Positions 1 through 7,010 of a DNA stretch of 18,278 nt are shown here, piece by piece (within the stretch, counting starts at the first letter, position 1; each line of letters begins with the position of its first letter). The notes below the pieces were generated by a model. It did not search any database and was not told the DNA's origin. It saw only the letters and a list, made by a program, of their open reading frames with translations. The stretch is from Microbacteriaceae bacterium (GTDB lineage: Bacteria > Actinomycetota > Actinomycetes > Actinomycetales > Microbacteriaceae), in assembly GCA_022701925.1 (NCBI GenBank), contig JAKONM010000112.1, forward strand, positions 1 through 18,278. The letters run 5' to 3'. Both the position numbers and the translations under genes were made by a program.

Positions 1-1399
1 GTTTATTTTGAGCGGCTTCACCAAAGAACTCAAGCCAACGGATCAGGAATTCTTCGGGATCGTCCAGATCTACTCGTTGAGCGCCCCAAGCAAGCTGCAT
101 GGTTCCGAATGTCCGCGAGAAAGCAACGCCGCTCTCACCGGGAGTCAGGGCAAAAGGGGCGCTGTGGTCGTAGTGCATGTTGGGACAAAAGGCCAGCTCG
201 AACCAAGCGTAGTGACCGGGGTCCAAGTAGTCACAATAGTAAAGAGAATGGCTACGCCTTTGCCTGCCTTGCAGGGCTTGTAATTGCTGAACCTGTATCT
301 GGGAGTACGCGATGACGTCGAACGGTCCGGTTGCCCCATAACCCCAGTCAAGCTTGTTGAAGGAAGTTGGCTGGCTCAAGGTGAGGGTGCCGGCTAGAAG
401 ACGTAGCGAAGTCTGAGTCCCACTCTCTTCCACCACAACATCCGCCGCTTCTTCGCGTATTGCTGTGAAGAGTTCTTCCGAAAGGATCTTATAATCACTG
501 GTTGCTGCGTAAAATAAGTTGTCTCTGCGGAGTTGCTCAGCTCGCTGTTGTTCGCCTTCAGCAGATAGCCTCGCAGTCTGTTCAGAAGATTGCTGTTGGG
601 CTATTGCGAGACTAGCTGAGCGAGTGCGCCCCCGATTGTCTCTGATCTTCGTCAGTCGCCGCTCGAGGTCCGACACGCTAGGACGTGCTTGATCTGCTTT
701 CGTTAAGCAGGCCGCAATCAGCGAGACAAGAGGTGCTGGGCCGCTCAATTGAGGTGCAACCTCACGGGTGTGTTGTGCCGCGTAGTCAACCTCATCCGGA
801 CCTGGGAACGGCCTTGTACCCGCAATCAATTCAAACGCAATCACCCCGAATGCGTAAATATCCGTAGCAGACGTAGCGCGTTGATACGTCCATTGCTCGG
901 GCGCGGCATATGCCGGAGTGAAGGACCGCTTACGCGTGTCCGGTGCGGTAGCAGCGGCAGCGTAACGCGCGATGCCAAAATCACAGATAGCCCAGCGGCC
1001 ATCGAGGAACAGAATGTTTTCCGGCTTCAAGTCTCGATGAACAAGAACAGGAGCCAGTACTGCCAGTCCCTTGGCAATGTCGTCAAGAATTGCGAGAGCC
1101 TCGTCTATGGCAAGTGAGGACTTGCTCGAGATGTACTCTCTCAAGTTGAATTCAGCACGAGGCATGATCAAAATGAAGTGATCTTGTGTTTCCCCGGTCT
1201 CTATCACTGTAACGATATTTGGCGACGGCGGTACGGAGATCACAAGCTCATCTCGCGAAGCCCCTGGTGTCTTCGGCACATACTTAGCGACTCCTTGCTC
1301 GCCATTGCCATCGCGAGCAGCGAACACGTCGCCGAATCCGCCTCGGCCTACCCTATCCGTGAGGTCTACGTTCCAGTTGCCGAACGACTGAGTTGTCAC
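1..1399 (-). CDS. Ser/Thr protein kinase with unknown C-terminal region (partial, runs off left edge)
   Basis: I translated the minus strand from a GTG at 1399 and found 466 uninterrupted codons up to the window edge, so the C-terminus is missing. Residues 1-250 are a Hanks-type kinase that would phosphorylate Ser/Thr: glycine loop GRGGFGDV (18-25), VAIK-like Lys39, catalytic HRDLKPEN (121-128), DFG (140-142) and APEQ (166-169) are intact, so it should be active. The stretch between Lys39 and the hinge is short, so helix C looks abbreviated. Residues 260-292 are Gln/Glu/Arg-rich and may form a coiled coil. Residues 293-466 match no domain I recognise; no transmembrane helix is seen, unlike PknB-type receptors. 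Base composition is clearly lower in GC than the genes right of 7.3 kb, suggesting acquisition. It is divergent from the HEPN-like gene, with a dif-like site in between. The kinase call is certain; an anti-phage role is inferred from context. Confidence 0.93.
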   Translation of the reverse strand, partial: MTTQSFGNWNVDLTDRVGRGGFGDVFAARDGNGEQGVAKYVPKTPGASRDELVISVPPSPNIVTVIETGETQDHFILIMPRAEFNLREYISSKSSLAIDEALAILDDIAKGLAVLAPVLVHRDLKPENILFLDGRWAICDFGIARYAAAATAPDTRKRSFTPAYAAPEQWTYQRATSATDIYAFGVIAFELIAGTRPFPGPDEVDYAAQHTREVAPQLSGPAPLVSLIAACLTKADQARPSVSDLERRLTKIRDNRGRTRSASLAIAQQQSSEQTARLSAEGEQQRAEQLRRDNLFYAATSDYKILSEELFTAIREEAADVVVEESGTQTSLRLLAGTLTLSQPTSFNKLDWGYGATGPFDVIAYSQIQVQQLQALQGRQRRSHSLYYCDYLDPGHYAWFELAFCPNMHYDHSAPFALTPGESGVAFSRTFGTMQLAWGAQRVDLDDPEEFLIRWLEFFGEAAQNK

Positions 1400-1405
1400 G
1401 GGTAG

Positions 1406-1411
1406 AAGATA
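1406..1411 (-). promoter_or_regulatory. Possible -10 box for a leaderless kinase transcript
   Basis: On the minus strand TATCTT ends six bases before the kinase GTG, and no Shine-Dalgarno sequence precedes that GTG. A TANNNT box six to seven bases before a start codon is the usual arrangement of leaderless genes in actinobacteria. No convincing -35 element is seen. Confidence 0.35.
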
Positions 1412-1549
1412 GCGGGTTGAACCACGGAGTTGTGGAGTTTCGGGTGATTCTGGCGGCTCGAGTGGGGGAGGTCGATCTGGTGTGTGGCTTGGTCCTTATG
1501 CGGGGGATTTCCCGGTCGGTGCTCTTGTGTCCTGTACTGACTTCTGCCA

Positions 1550-1572
1550 GACATAATCAGCATTGTCGGCGC
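1550..1572 (-). repeat. dif-like recombination site A
   Basis: The plus strand begins GACATAATC and ends TCGGCGC. It matches site B (7275-7297) at 19 of 23 positions and site C (4125-4147) at 18 of 23. On the minus strand it has the layout of a Xer site: a GCGCCGACAATG half, a short centre and GATTATGTC, the last resembling the conserved XerD arm. It lies in the non-coding gap between the kinase and the HEPN-like gene. Use by host XerC/XerD is inference. Confidence 0.6.
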
Positions 1573-1857
1573 AACGATGGAGGAACCGGGCCACCTACGT
1601 CGTGCTCGGGCTTGCGACGTCGTTGCAGACGCGCCAGGCCGCCGCGGCAGCTTTGAGCGACCGGAGGCGACGATACGAGGTCAGATCGCCGCGGCGCGAG
1701 CAGTCGGTTAGTTCGCGCCCGCTCACGTGGGCGACGAGGCGACGGAACGGCCCTCAACTTGCAAGGAAGGTGCACCACTCTGTGCCGGAGCACGGCGACG
1801 AGCCGTGGCGCGAGCACCTTCAGACGGAGCGGCGAGGATGAATTGAACGAGGAGAGA

Positions 1858-2502
1858 ATGTCGACAGATCCGTGGGAGGAGGCGCGTGCCAGCGCGCTGG
1901 TAGCAATCAATCGTGTCGCGGAGACGCACTTCTTCGTGCGTCCGGTCCTGATGCGTGCGCTCGAAGGCTATGCGGTCACTCCCGAAGGGAACGCATTTAT
2001 TGGGCGTTCGTATGCGAACCTCAAAGAGCAGTGGCAGGCAGAGTTTGCCGACCGATTCTTTGACATGGGGACACTGCAACGCTTGGCGACAAGTGTTGAG
2101 CAGGGTTTACGGGAGACCCTACGTCTCGTAGCCGGCGCTCAGGGGCTGGATCGGGCCTACGAGAAGGGTCAGGGCATATTTCAACAACTAGTAAGACCGC
2201 AAAACCTGTTAGCGATCTTTCAAGCTGAATGCAACTACGACTTGACTGCCAATCCTGCTTGGCATCGTATGCAAGTCCTAATGGCACATCGTCATCTGTA
2301 CGCACACCGCAGCGGCTTGATCGACCAGAAGTATGTCGACCAGATGGCACTACTTACTGACGAAGATCTTACTCCGGCCTTGACTGCCTTAAATTGGCCG
2401 ACGGTGTTGACGTACTGGTTTCGTCCACTCGATGAGTTGCCCTCCTTCATCGAAGAGAGTCGGCGGTTCTTTCGTATGCTTGGGAGTGATCCTGCTGATT
2501 GA
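1858..2502 (+). CDS. HEPN-like protein (R-x4-H motif), possible RNase or toxin
   Basis: The predicted protein has 214 residues and is mostly helical. I chose the ATG at 1858 because GAGGAG lies just upstream; the open frame continues to 1759, but that part is Arg/Ser-rich and unlike protein. Near residues 143-160 the sequence AHRHLYAHRSGLIDQKY contains Arg145-x4-His150 followed by Gly-x2-Asp and an aromatic, the layout of HEPN domains, where R-x4-6-H forms a metal-independent RNase centre at the dimer interface. HEPN proteins act as toxins or effectors in many toxin-antitoxin and anti-phage systems. There is no membrane segment or signal peptide. No antitoxin-like nucleotidyltransferase is adjacent, although the divergent kinase could be functionally linked. 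The HEPN call rests on one motif plus helical character, so it is moderate; the gene itself is likely real. Confidence 0.7.
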   Translation: MSTDPWEEARASALVAINRVAETHFFVRPVLMRALEGYAVTPEGNAFIGRSYANLKEQWQAEFADRFFDMGTLQRLATSVEQGLRETLRLVAGAQGLDRAYEKGQGIFQQLVRPQNLLAIFQAECNYDLTANPAWHRMQVLMAHRHLYAHRSGLIDQKYVDQMALLTDEDLTPALTALNWPTVLTYWFRPLDELPSFIEESRRFFRMLGSDPAD

Positions 2503-2619
2503 TACATCCGCACGTTGCAGGAATAGCTGCCCGGCCCGTCAGTGACAGATTGGGGAGGACACGACGGACGCACCGCTTGAGGCCGCCGACCCGAATTGCT
2601 ACTGACTCAATCCGGACAT

Positions 2620-3951
2620 TTAAAGCACGCGCAGCGAGAACTGGAGCCCGCGGTCGAGGTGCTCGACGCACGTGTCGCGCGGCTCGTACCCGGCGATTGG
2701 ACCTAGGTACACGCCAGAGGTTGTGACTAAGTCGGGTCGTGCCTGTGCGCCTGTTGGACGGCCGCAGAGTTCCCCGCCGACGTAGCCATACGCTTTTGTG
2801 GTACCCGGAACGAGCGAATACCGCGGCCGCTTGCCGTCCTGACTCACCAATTCGACTTGATCAAGCGAGACTGGGCGCGCATTCCCATCCTCGGCGACCG
2901 CAATGCGCAGGTCGGTCACTCCCTGGCGGGAGCTTGCGGCGCTGGTTGCAGTGATGAGCGGGGAGATGGTCTGAGAAACCGGAGTGCACGAGGTCATGGA
3001 GACATGCACTCGCACGCGCACCAGATCGCCAGAACGCACGAGGCGCTCATTAACCCAGGAGCCGTCTTGGGCCTCAATAGTGAGGGTGCGGCCACCGCCT
3101 TGCCAGAGCGCGTCGAAGGGTTCCGAGCCGGATCGAGTTGCGGTCGCATTGAAGCGTATTTGACGCACCTCGTTCGGAGTAAGTGCGGGTACGTGTATTG
3201 CGCCAAACGGTACATCCTGCGAGTCAGCGTCCGGTGTGGCGACTTGGGTCGAAGCGCTGAATACGCCGGATCGTCCTCGTGCGTCGACCACACTATCGCG
3301 GTCCAGGGTTAGGCCATCAAAGCACTGGTCTTCGTCGAGCGCGACTTCGTTCCCAATCGTCCGAGCGGTGGTTGCATCGAGGTCCGCAACGCTAAAGGTG
3401 ACTGCGGATTTTGAGGTGCCGCGGTCGGAAAGCGCTATCTGAAGCAGAAAGGGGTGCGCCATCGAGTGTTGGCTGCGGTTGGTGAGAGTCACCTCGACCT
3501 CGAGCTCGTCGGTTAGCGCGACCTCGACAGTGCTGCGCAGGCTTCGCTGCTTGAGGGATGCATTTTTTGCTCGTGCGACAAGCGTGAGGGTCGCTGGCCC
3601 GCTCGATGTCGCGACGGCGGCGCCCGAGTCGCTCGTCCTCGCCGCAGATGACTCTGCTGGCAGCGGCAGGCTCGATACTACGAGGCCGACGACGCCAATC
3701 AGGCACAGGGCCCCGGTGACGACGCTCACGAGGCGCCCTGGTCGCGCAATGAATCGGCTCACTTGTCCGCTGCGGTGCTGCAGCCACCGCCTGCCTCGGA
3801 CGAGTAACAGCCCGACTCCCACTGCAAAGACGACTGCGAAGACTCGCCCAACGACGTTCTGGGCGAACACGAAGCCGATGAGCGCGGTGAGGCCCAGAAC
3901 TACGCCGCCCACGGTCTGCAGCGACTTGCCATCCTCGTCCTGCGCTGTCAC
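2620..3951 (-). CDS. Membrane-anchored protein with large extracytoplasmic domain, unknown function
   Basis: I chose the GTG at 3951 (443 residues) because the first hydrophobic helix begins about 12 residues later; the frame stays open to 4131, but that part is Arg/Pro-rich and overlaps site C. Three hydrophobic helices lie at about residues 13-30, 34-51 and 74-95, with an Arg-rich loop (52-73) suggesting its position inside the cell. A Ser/Ala/Thr-rich linker leads to about 340 residues rich in beta-type sequence with four cysteines (contexts DQCFDG, TSCTP, ELCGR, DTCVE), enough for two disulfides. I do not recognise the family. It lies downstream of the PIN toxin on the same strand, separated by site C, and converges on the HEPN-like gene. 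A sensor, adhesin or immunity role cannot be told apart. Confidence 0.75.
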   Translation of the reverse strand: MTAQDEDGKSLQTVGGVVLGLTALIGFVFAQNVVGRVFAVVFAVGVGLLLVRGRRWLQHRSGQVSRFIARPGRLVSVVTGALCLIGVVGLVVSSLPLPAESSAARTSDSGAAVATSSGPATLTLVARAKNASLKQRSLRSTVEVALTDELEVEVTLTNRSQHSMAHPFLLQIALSDRGTSKSAVTFSVADLDATTARTIGNEVALDEDQCFDGLTLDRDSVVDARGRSGVFSASTQVATPDADSQDVPFGAIHVPALTPNEVRQIRFNATATRSGSEPFDALWQGGGRTLTIEAQDGSWVNERLVRSGDLVRVRVHVSMTSCTPVSQTISPLITATSAASSRQGVTDLRIAVAEDGNARPVSLDQVELVSQDGKRPRYSLVPGTTKAYGYVGGELCGRPTGAQARPDLVTTSGVYLGPIAGYEPRDTCVEHLDRGLQFSLRVL

Positions 3952-4137
3952 GCCGGAAGCATGGCAGGGACGGGTGGTTCGAGGTTCGTTCAGTTTCAGG
4001 ACCGTCAACCACGACGCCGACGCCACCGTGTGGTGAGGCTGGGGCTCACTCGCGCGCCGCCGGCGCGGTTCCGGGTGCAGTAGCCGGGCAAGATCACGCC
4101 TACAGATGTCGCGACGAAGCGCCTGACACAACGAACA
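3952..4137. other. Intergenic stretch with GC-rich hairpin and site C
   Basis: This gap separates the PIN toxin end from the membrane protein start. CGCGCC (4053-4058) and GGCGCG (4062-4067) form a perfect six-base-pair stem with a three-base loop about 70 bases past the toxin stop. No T-run follows on the minus strand, so it is at best a weak terminator. The right end overlaps the dif-like site. Confidence 0.35.
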
Positions 4138-4147
4138 TTATCGGCGC
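4125..4147 (-). repeat. dif-like recombination site C, overlapping the PIN toxin stop codon
   Basis: The plus strand begins GACACAAC and ends ATTATCGGCGC; it matches sites A and B at 18 of 23 positions each. On the minus strand it reads GCGCCGATAATGT followed by a TTGTGTC half, the latter one base away from TTATGTC. The TAA stop of the PIN toxin (4138-4140) lies inside the ATAAT half, so the site supplies the last codons and the stop. A GAAGCGC stretch just left of the site is shared with site B. Confidence 0.6.
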
Positions 4148-4773
4148 CGTTGCTGCTGGCGTCGCTGGGCTCGTGGCGGCCCTGCAGGCACCGCAGTTGG
4201 ACCCGCAAGCACTCGGAGATGGTTCGTCACTCGTGCTGCGAACTGAGAGCAGCCGGCATCTGCGAGGGCTACGTCGAGTGGCTTCGTTGTGTGTCCTTCA
4301 GCGCGTCGAGACTGCCAGTACGCGGCCTGCTTTCTCGTGACCTCGAGAACGTGGCTGCCTGCACCGTCGTCGACCAGGCAGAAGAAGTCGTCGGCGGTGT
4401 AGAGCTCGTATGGCAGCTCGTCGGGGTCGCCGAAGTCGGACGGGTTGTCGGTGATCAGGTAGGAGGCCCCGCACGCGACCGCCGCGGCGTGGACATGCTG
4501 GTCGTCAGGATCGCTGCCGGCGAAGTCGCGGGCAGCCGGGTAGCGGGTGAGGACCTCGTTGAGGTTGGCGTGAAGGAGCTCGGTTAGCCCGGCGGTGATG
4601 TCGCCGCCGGCGTCCGGGTGCTGACGCCGCACCACGCGAATCGCTTCGGCGACAATGTCCAGTGAGCCCCAGAGCTCGTACATGCCGGGAACTTCGTTCC
4701 GGAGCAGGAAGATCCAGTCGCGCAGGGTGCGGCTTGCCAGCACATTGGAGTCGACGAAGGCTCGTGGCGGCAT
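4138..4773 (-). CDS. PIN-domain toxin (VapC-like RNase)
   Basis: The predicted product is a metal-dependent RNase of the PIN fold, the usual toxin of type II pairs. I chose the ATG at 4773 (211 residues), which puts the first catalytic Asp at position 8 (FVDSNVL), as in the family. Other acidic residues are Glu43, Asp90/91 in the PDDQHVHAAA segment, and Asp109 and Asp113 in LITDNPSDF. A start at 4821 is possible but would overlap the antitoxin. The body resembles the PIN_3-type group, and after the PIN core a tail of about 70 residues ends in a basic Gln/Arg run whose end comes from the dif-like site. The antitoxin stops 10 bases upstream, so both are surely co-transcribed. Confidence 0.85.
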   Translation of the reverse strand: MPPRAFVDSNVLASRTLRDWIFLLRNEVPGMYELWGSLDIVAEAIRVVRRQHPDAGGDITAGLTELLHANLNEVLTRYPAARDFAGSDPDDQHVHAAAVACGASYLITDNPSDFGDPDELPYELYTADDFFCLVDDGAGSHVLEVTRKQAAYWQSRRAEGHTTKPLDVALADAGCSQFAARVTNHLRVLAGPTAVPAGPPRAQRRQQQRRR

Positions 4774-4783
4774 TGCCCAGACG

Positions 4784-5239
4784 CTACTGCCGTGCTCCGA
4801 CCGCGGCGTCGAACTGCTCATCCCAGGCGCGGAGCGCATCGAACGCCGCTTCGCGCTTCGAGCGCAGCCTTGAACGGAACCCGAGCACGTCCGGCGTGCT
4901 GAGTCGAGTGTGCGAGCCGACCTTGTGGCTAGGTAGCTCGCCGGCGCGCACCCACTTCATCACCGTCGGTCGCGACACCCCGAGTATCTCGGCAGCGGTC
5001 GTGGTGGTGACCTCGTCCGGCAGCGACTGCACGAACACGGGTCCACGCGTGACGCCGTTCAGCACATTGCCGATGAACTTGGCGAGATCGGCGGGAAGCG
5101 TGATCGTGCTGCCATCGTCAAGGTCGAGACGGAGCCCGACGGTGGCGCGATCGTGAACCTGCTGCGCGACTTGTTCGGCCTCCTCGCGCACGTGTTCGTC
5201 GACAAGCAGCGTCCCGCTGTTCAACAGGGTTGATGGCAT
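4784..5239 (-). CDS. Excisionase-type HTH antitoxin paired with PIN toxin
   Basis: The product has 151 residues. Residues 78-120 are an excisionase/MerR-like DNA-binding domain (TAAEILGVSRPTVMKWVRAG, then ELPSHKVGSHTR and a PDVLGF end), the helix_turn_helix_17 type. The N-terminal 75 residues contain a strand-rich segment typical of antitoxins of PIN toxins, and the C-terminal 30 are charged and helical, suited to wrap the toxin. Order, 10-base spacing and strand shared with the PIN gene support an antitoxin that neutralises it and represses the promoter. A GAGG sequence lies about 10 bases before the ATG. It is not a phage excisionase, because no integrase is nearby. Confidence 0.82.
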   Translation of the reverse strand: MPSTLLNSGTLLVDEHVREEAEQVAQQVHDRATVGLRLDLDDGSTITLPADLAKFIGNVLNGVTRGPVFVQSLPDEVTTTTAAEILGVSRPTVMKWVRAGELPSHKVGSHTRLSTPDVLGFRSRLRSKREAAFDALRAWDEQFDAAVGARQ

Positions 5240-5283
5240 CAGTGGGCGTCCTCAGCACGACGGGTCAAGGTGTAGCGAGCGTC

Positions 5284-5295
5284 TTACAGATGTAA
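5284..5295. promoter_or_regulatory. Short palindrome upstream of the toxin-antitoxin operon
   Basis: TTACA and TGTAA are separated by two bases, about 45 bases before the antitoxin start. An HTH antitoxin usually binds such a sequence to repress its own operon. The rest of the 205-base gap (5240-5444) shows no gene. Confidence 0.4.
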
Positions 5296-5444
5296 CCGTA
5301 ACGAGTTGCACCTGATGATGTCACTCGCCATGTCGAGGGACGTGCGCCGATGAAGTGCCCGTGCTGTCGGGTTTGAGTACGCAGCCAACTCGAGCACGGT
5401 GCGACCTCATCTCGACACTGATGGTCCGCGGACTACGCGAGGGT

Positions 5445-7010
5445 CTAGTCCGGCAGCGCATCGACGAACTCGATGTCAGTCGCCAGGCCGCCGCCGAAGT
5501 GCTCCCTGACGTGTTCGACAGCGGTGTACCCGCCAAGGCTGAAGCTGACGAACCGGTTCTCGCGGTCGCGTGTCTCGAACAAGATCCGGAAGCGTATAGT
5601 CGCGTGCTCCCCGAGGGACTCGGCCGTCAGCCGACCGGACGCCTGGCGCTCGAGCTCGCTCACCGGGTCGATACTGAGCGGTTGCCTCTCGGGTCGGCCG
5701 GCACCCTCGCGCGTCATCGTCACCACGACTTCATCCAGAGCGGGACCGTTGTTCGTGACCTCGACCAGCACCGCGTCGTCTTCGTGGCAAGCGCGCGCCA
5801 AAAGCGGAGGGCCGTCGAAGGATCGGGGATGCTCCTGGAGCGCCCGCTGCAGCCCGGCCTTGGTGGAGGTGCGAACCACATGCAGCCGCGGCCGACCCGG
5901 GCCGAGCGCGAGATCACGGGTCAGCCTTGAACGGAAGGAGTCACTGCGGTCCTCGCGTGGCCACCCCGGATCGAGGACCGTCAGCGTGCGCTCTGCGTCG
6001 CCGTTGATCCAGTCACGCAGTGCGGTGTTGATGTGCGCGTCGCCGAACGAGTACCCGACTACCACCAGTCGGTCTGCACGAGAGAGCGCCACCTGGAAGG
6101 CGTGCAGCAGGGCCAGCGTCGGGCCGTCGTTCTCGAGCTTCTCTCGGTCCCCGATGACGATTGCCGGTACTGCTTCCTCGGCGAGATCAGGTGACCGGCG
6201 CACGACCTGCGCGTCAATGAAGCGGTGAGACCCGGCCACGGGCCGATCCTCGAGGACCCAATCGATTGAGCCGTGCAGCTTGATCAGGTTCACCTCGCCT
6301 GGCCGGTCCGGGAACTCGAGGTCAGTGCCCGGTTCCCACTGGTCGACGCCCGTGTGTACCGGTACTGCTCGGGCGCCCGCGATCTCCTCCACGGTTCGGT
6401 CGTAGTTCAGCGTGCCGATCGTGAGGCCGCCGTCCTGATCGGTGGCGAGGTCCATCAGTGGGCTCAAATAGGAGACGTCGGTGTAGGTGGCGAGTAGTTT
6501 GCGTACCCGGATCAGCAGCGCCTGCTCCAGGCGGGCGTAGGTGGTGCCAGTTCCGGGGCCAGCGGCTTCCCGAGCAATCCGACGGATCTCCTGCGCGAGC
6601 AGGTCGCCGTCGCTGGGAAAGCGTCCACCAATGGCTTGATCCACGCCTCGAACAACGCCCATCCGGTCCTGACGTTCGTCAGCCACGGCGTCAAGACCGT
6701 CGACGCTGCGCTTCCAGCCCGAGATGAACGGAGCGGCCTCGTGCGTCCTTCGGGTGCGCAGCAGCCGGATCGCCGAGAACATCCTCTCCACGTTGACCGC
6801 CCCCAGCGGATCTCCTCCGTCTTCGCCGCTGTAGCCGATGAGCGCGGAGTAGACGAAGTTCAGCGCTTTCACCATGGAGTCGGTGACGGCGTAGTCGGCG
6901 CCGAACGAGCGCTGGAGGTCTCGGACGAGTAGCGCAGCGAGGTCGGTCGTCAGAGGAACGCCGGCGTCAGCGGACGCCCCTGCGCCGAGCAGTACTGCGA
7001 TTCGTCGCAT
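5445..7010 (-). CDS. SIR2-family protein (likely NAD-consuming defence effector)
   Basis: The product has 521 residues and its ATG at 7010 follows GGAAGG at good spacing. The SIR2 fold covers about residues 1-395: nucleotide-binding LLGAGASADAGVP (7-19), NAD-site TLNYD with Asn202 (200-204), KLHGSIDW with catalytic His246 (244-251) and GYSFGDAHIN (319-328), matching the SIR2_2-like group. Such prokaryotic SIR2 proteins (ThsA, DSR, SIR2-HerA, SIR2-APAZ) degrade NAD when a phage is sensed. Here no ThsB, HerA or Argonaute partner is adjacent. Residues 400-521 look like a separate beta-rich, Ig-like domain (VLVEVTNNGPALDEVVVTM) that could sense or oligomerise. The toxin-antitoxin pair lies downstream on the same strand, 205 bases away. 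The SIR2 call is secure; NADase activity and defence are inferred from family. Confidence 0.88.
   Translation of the reverse strand: MRRIAVLLGAGASADAGVPLTTDLAALLVRDLQRSFGADYAVTDSMVKALNFVYSALIGYSGEDGGDPLGAVNVERMFSAIRLLRTRRTHEAAPFISGWKRSVDGLDAVADERQDRMGVVRGVDQAIGGRFPSDGDLLAQEIRRIAREAAGPGTGTTYARLEQALLIRVRKLLATYTDVSYLSPLMDLATDQDGGLTIGTLNYDRTVEEIAGARAVPVHTGVDQWEPGTDLEFPDRPGEVNLIKLHGSIDWVLEDRPVAGSHRFIDAQVVRRSPDLAEEAVPAIVIGDREKLENDGPTLALLHAFQVALSRADRLVVVGYSFGDAHINTALRDWINGDAERTLTVLDPGWPREDRSDSFRSRLTRDLALGPGRPRLHVVRTSTKAGLQRALQEHPRSFDGPPLLARACHEDDAVLVEVTNNGPALDEVVVTMTREGAGRPERQPLSIDPVSELERQASGRLTAESLGEHATIRFRILFETRDRENRFVSFSLGGYTAVEHVREHFGGGLATDIEFVDALPD

Larger units (their letters stand above)
1400..1857. 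other. Gene-free stretch between kinase and HEPN-like gene
   Basis: About 460 bases between two divergent starts. It holds the possible kinase -10 box and the first dif-like site (1550-1572). Open frames here are Arg/Ser-rich, lack a ribosome binding site and do not resemble protein, so I call no gene. The part right of the site (1573-1800) looks GC-richer than the kinase gene to the left, as expected if the site marks a junction. Confidence 0.6.

Noticed and set aside
1563..1841. 92-codon plus-strand frame after site A
   Set aside because: Arg/Ser/Gln-rich, no ribosome binding site, and no protein-like pattern.
2600..2630. Possible fourth dif-like site near the membrane gene stop
   Set aside because: Only GAC and a few A/T-rich positions agree; neither half of the site is preserved.
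4053..4067. Hairpin as an intrinsic terminator after the PIN gene
   Set aside because: The stem is perfect but no T-run follows, and it lies about 70 bases past the stop, so I list it only as a hairpin.
4784..5239. Phage excisionase
   Set aside because: The HTH is of that type, but the protein is longer, directly precedes a PIN gene, and no integrase or phage genes are near.
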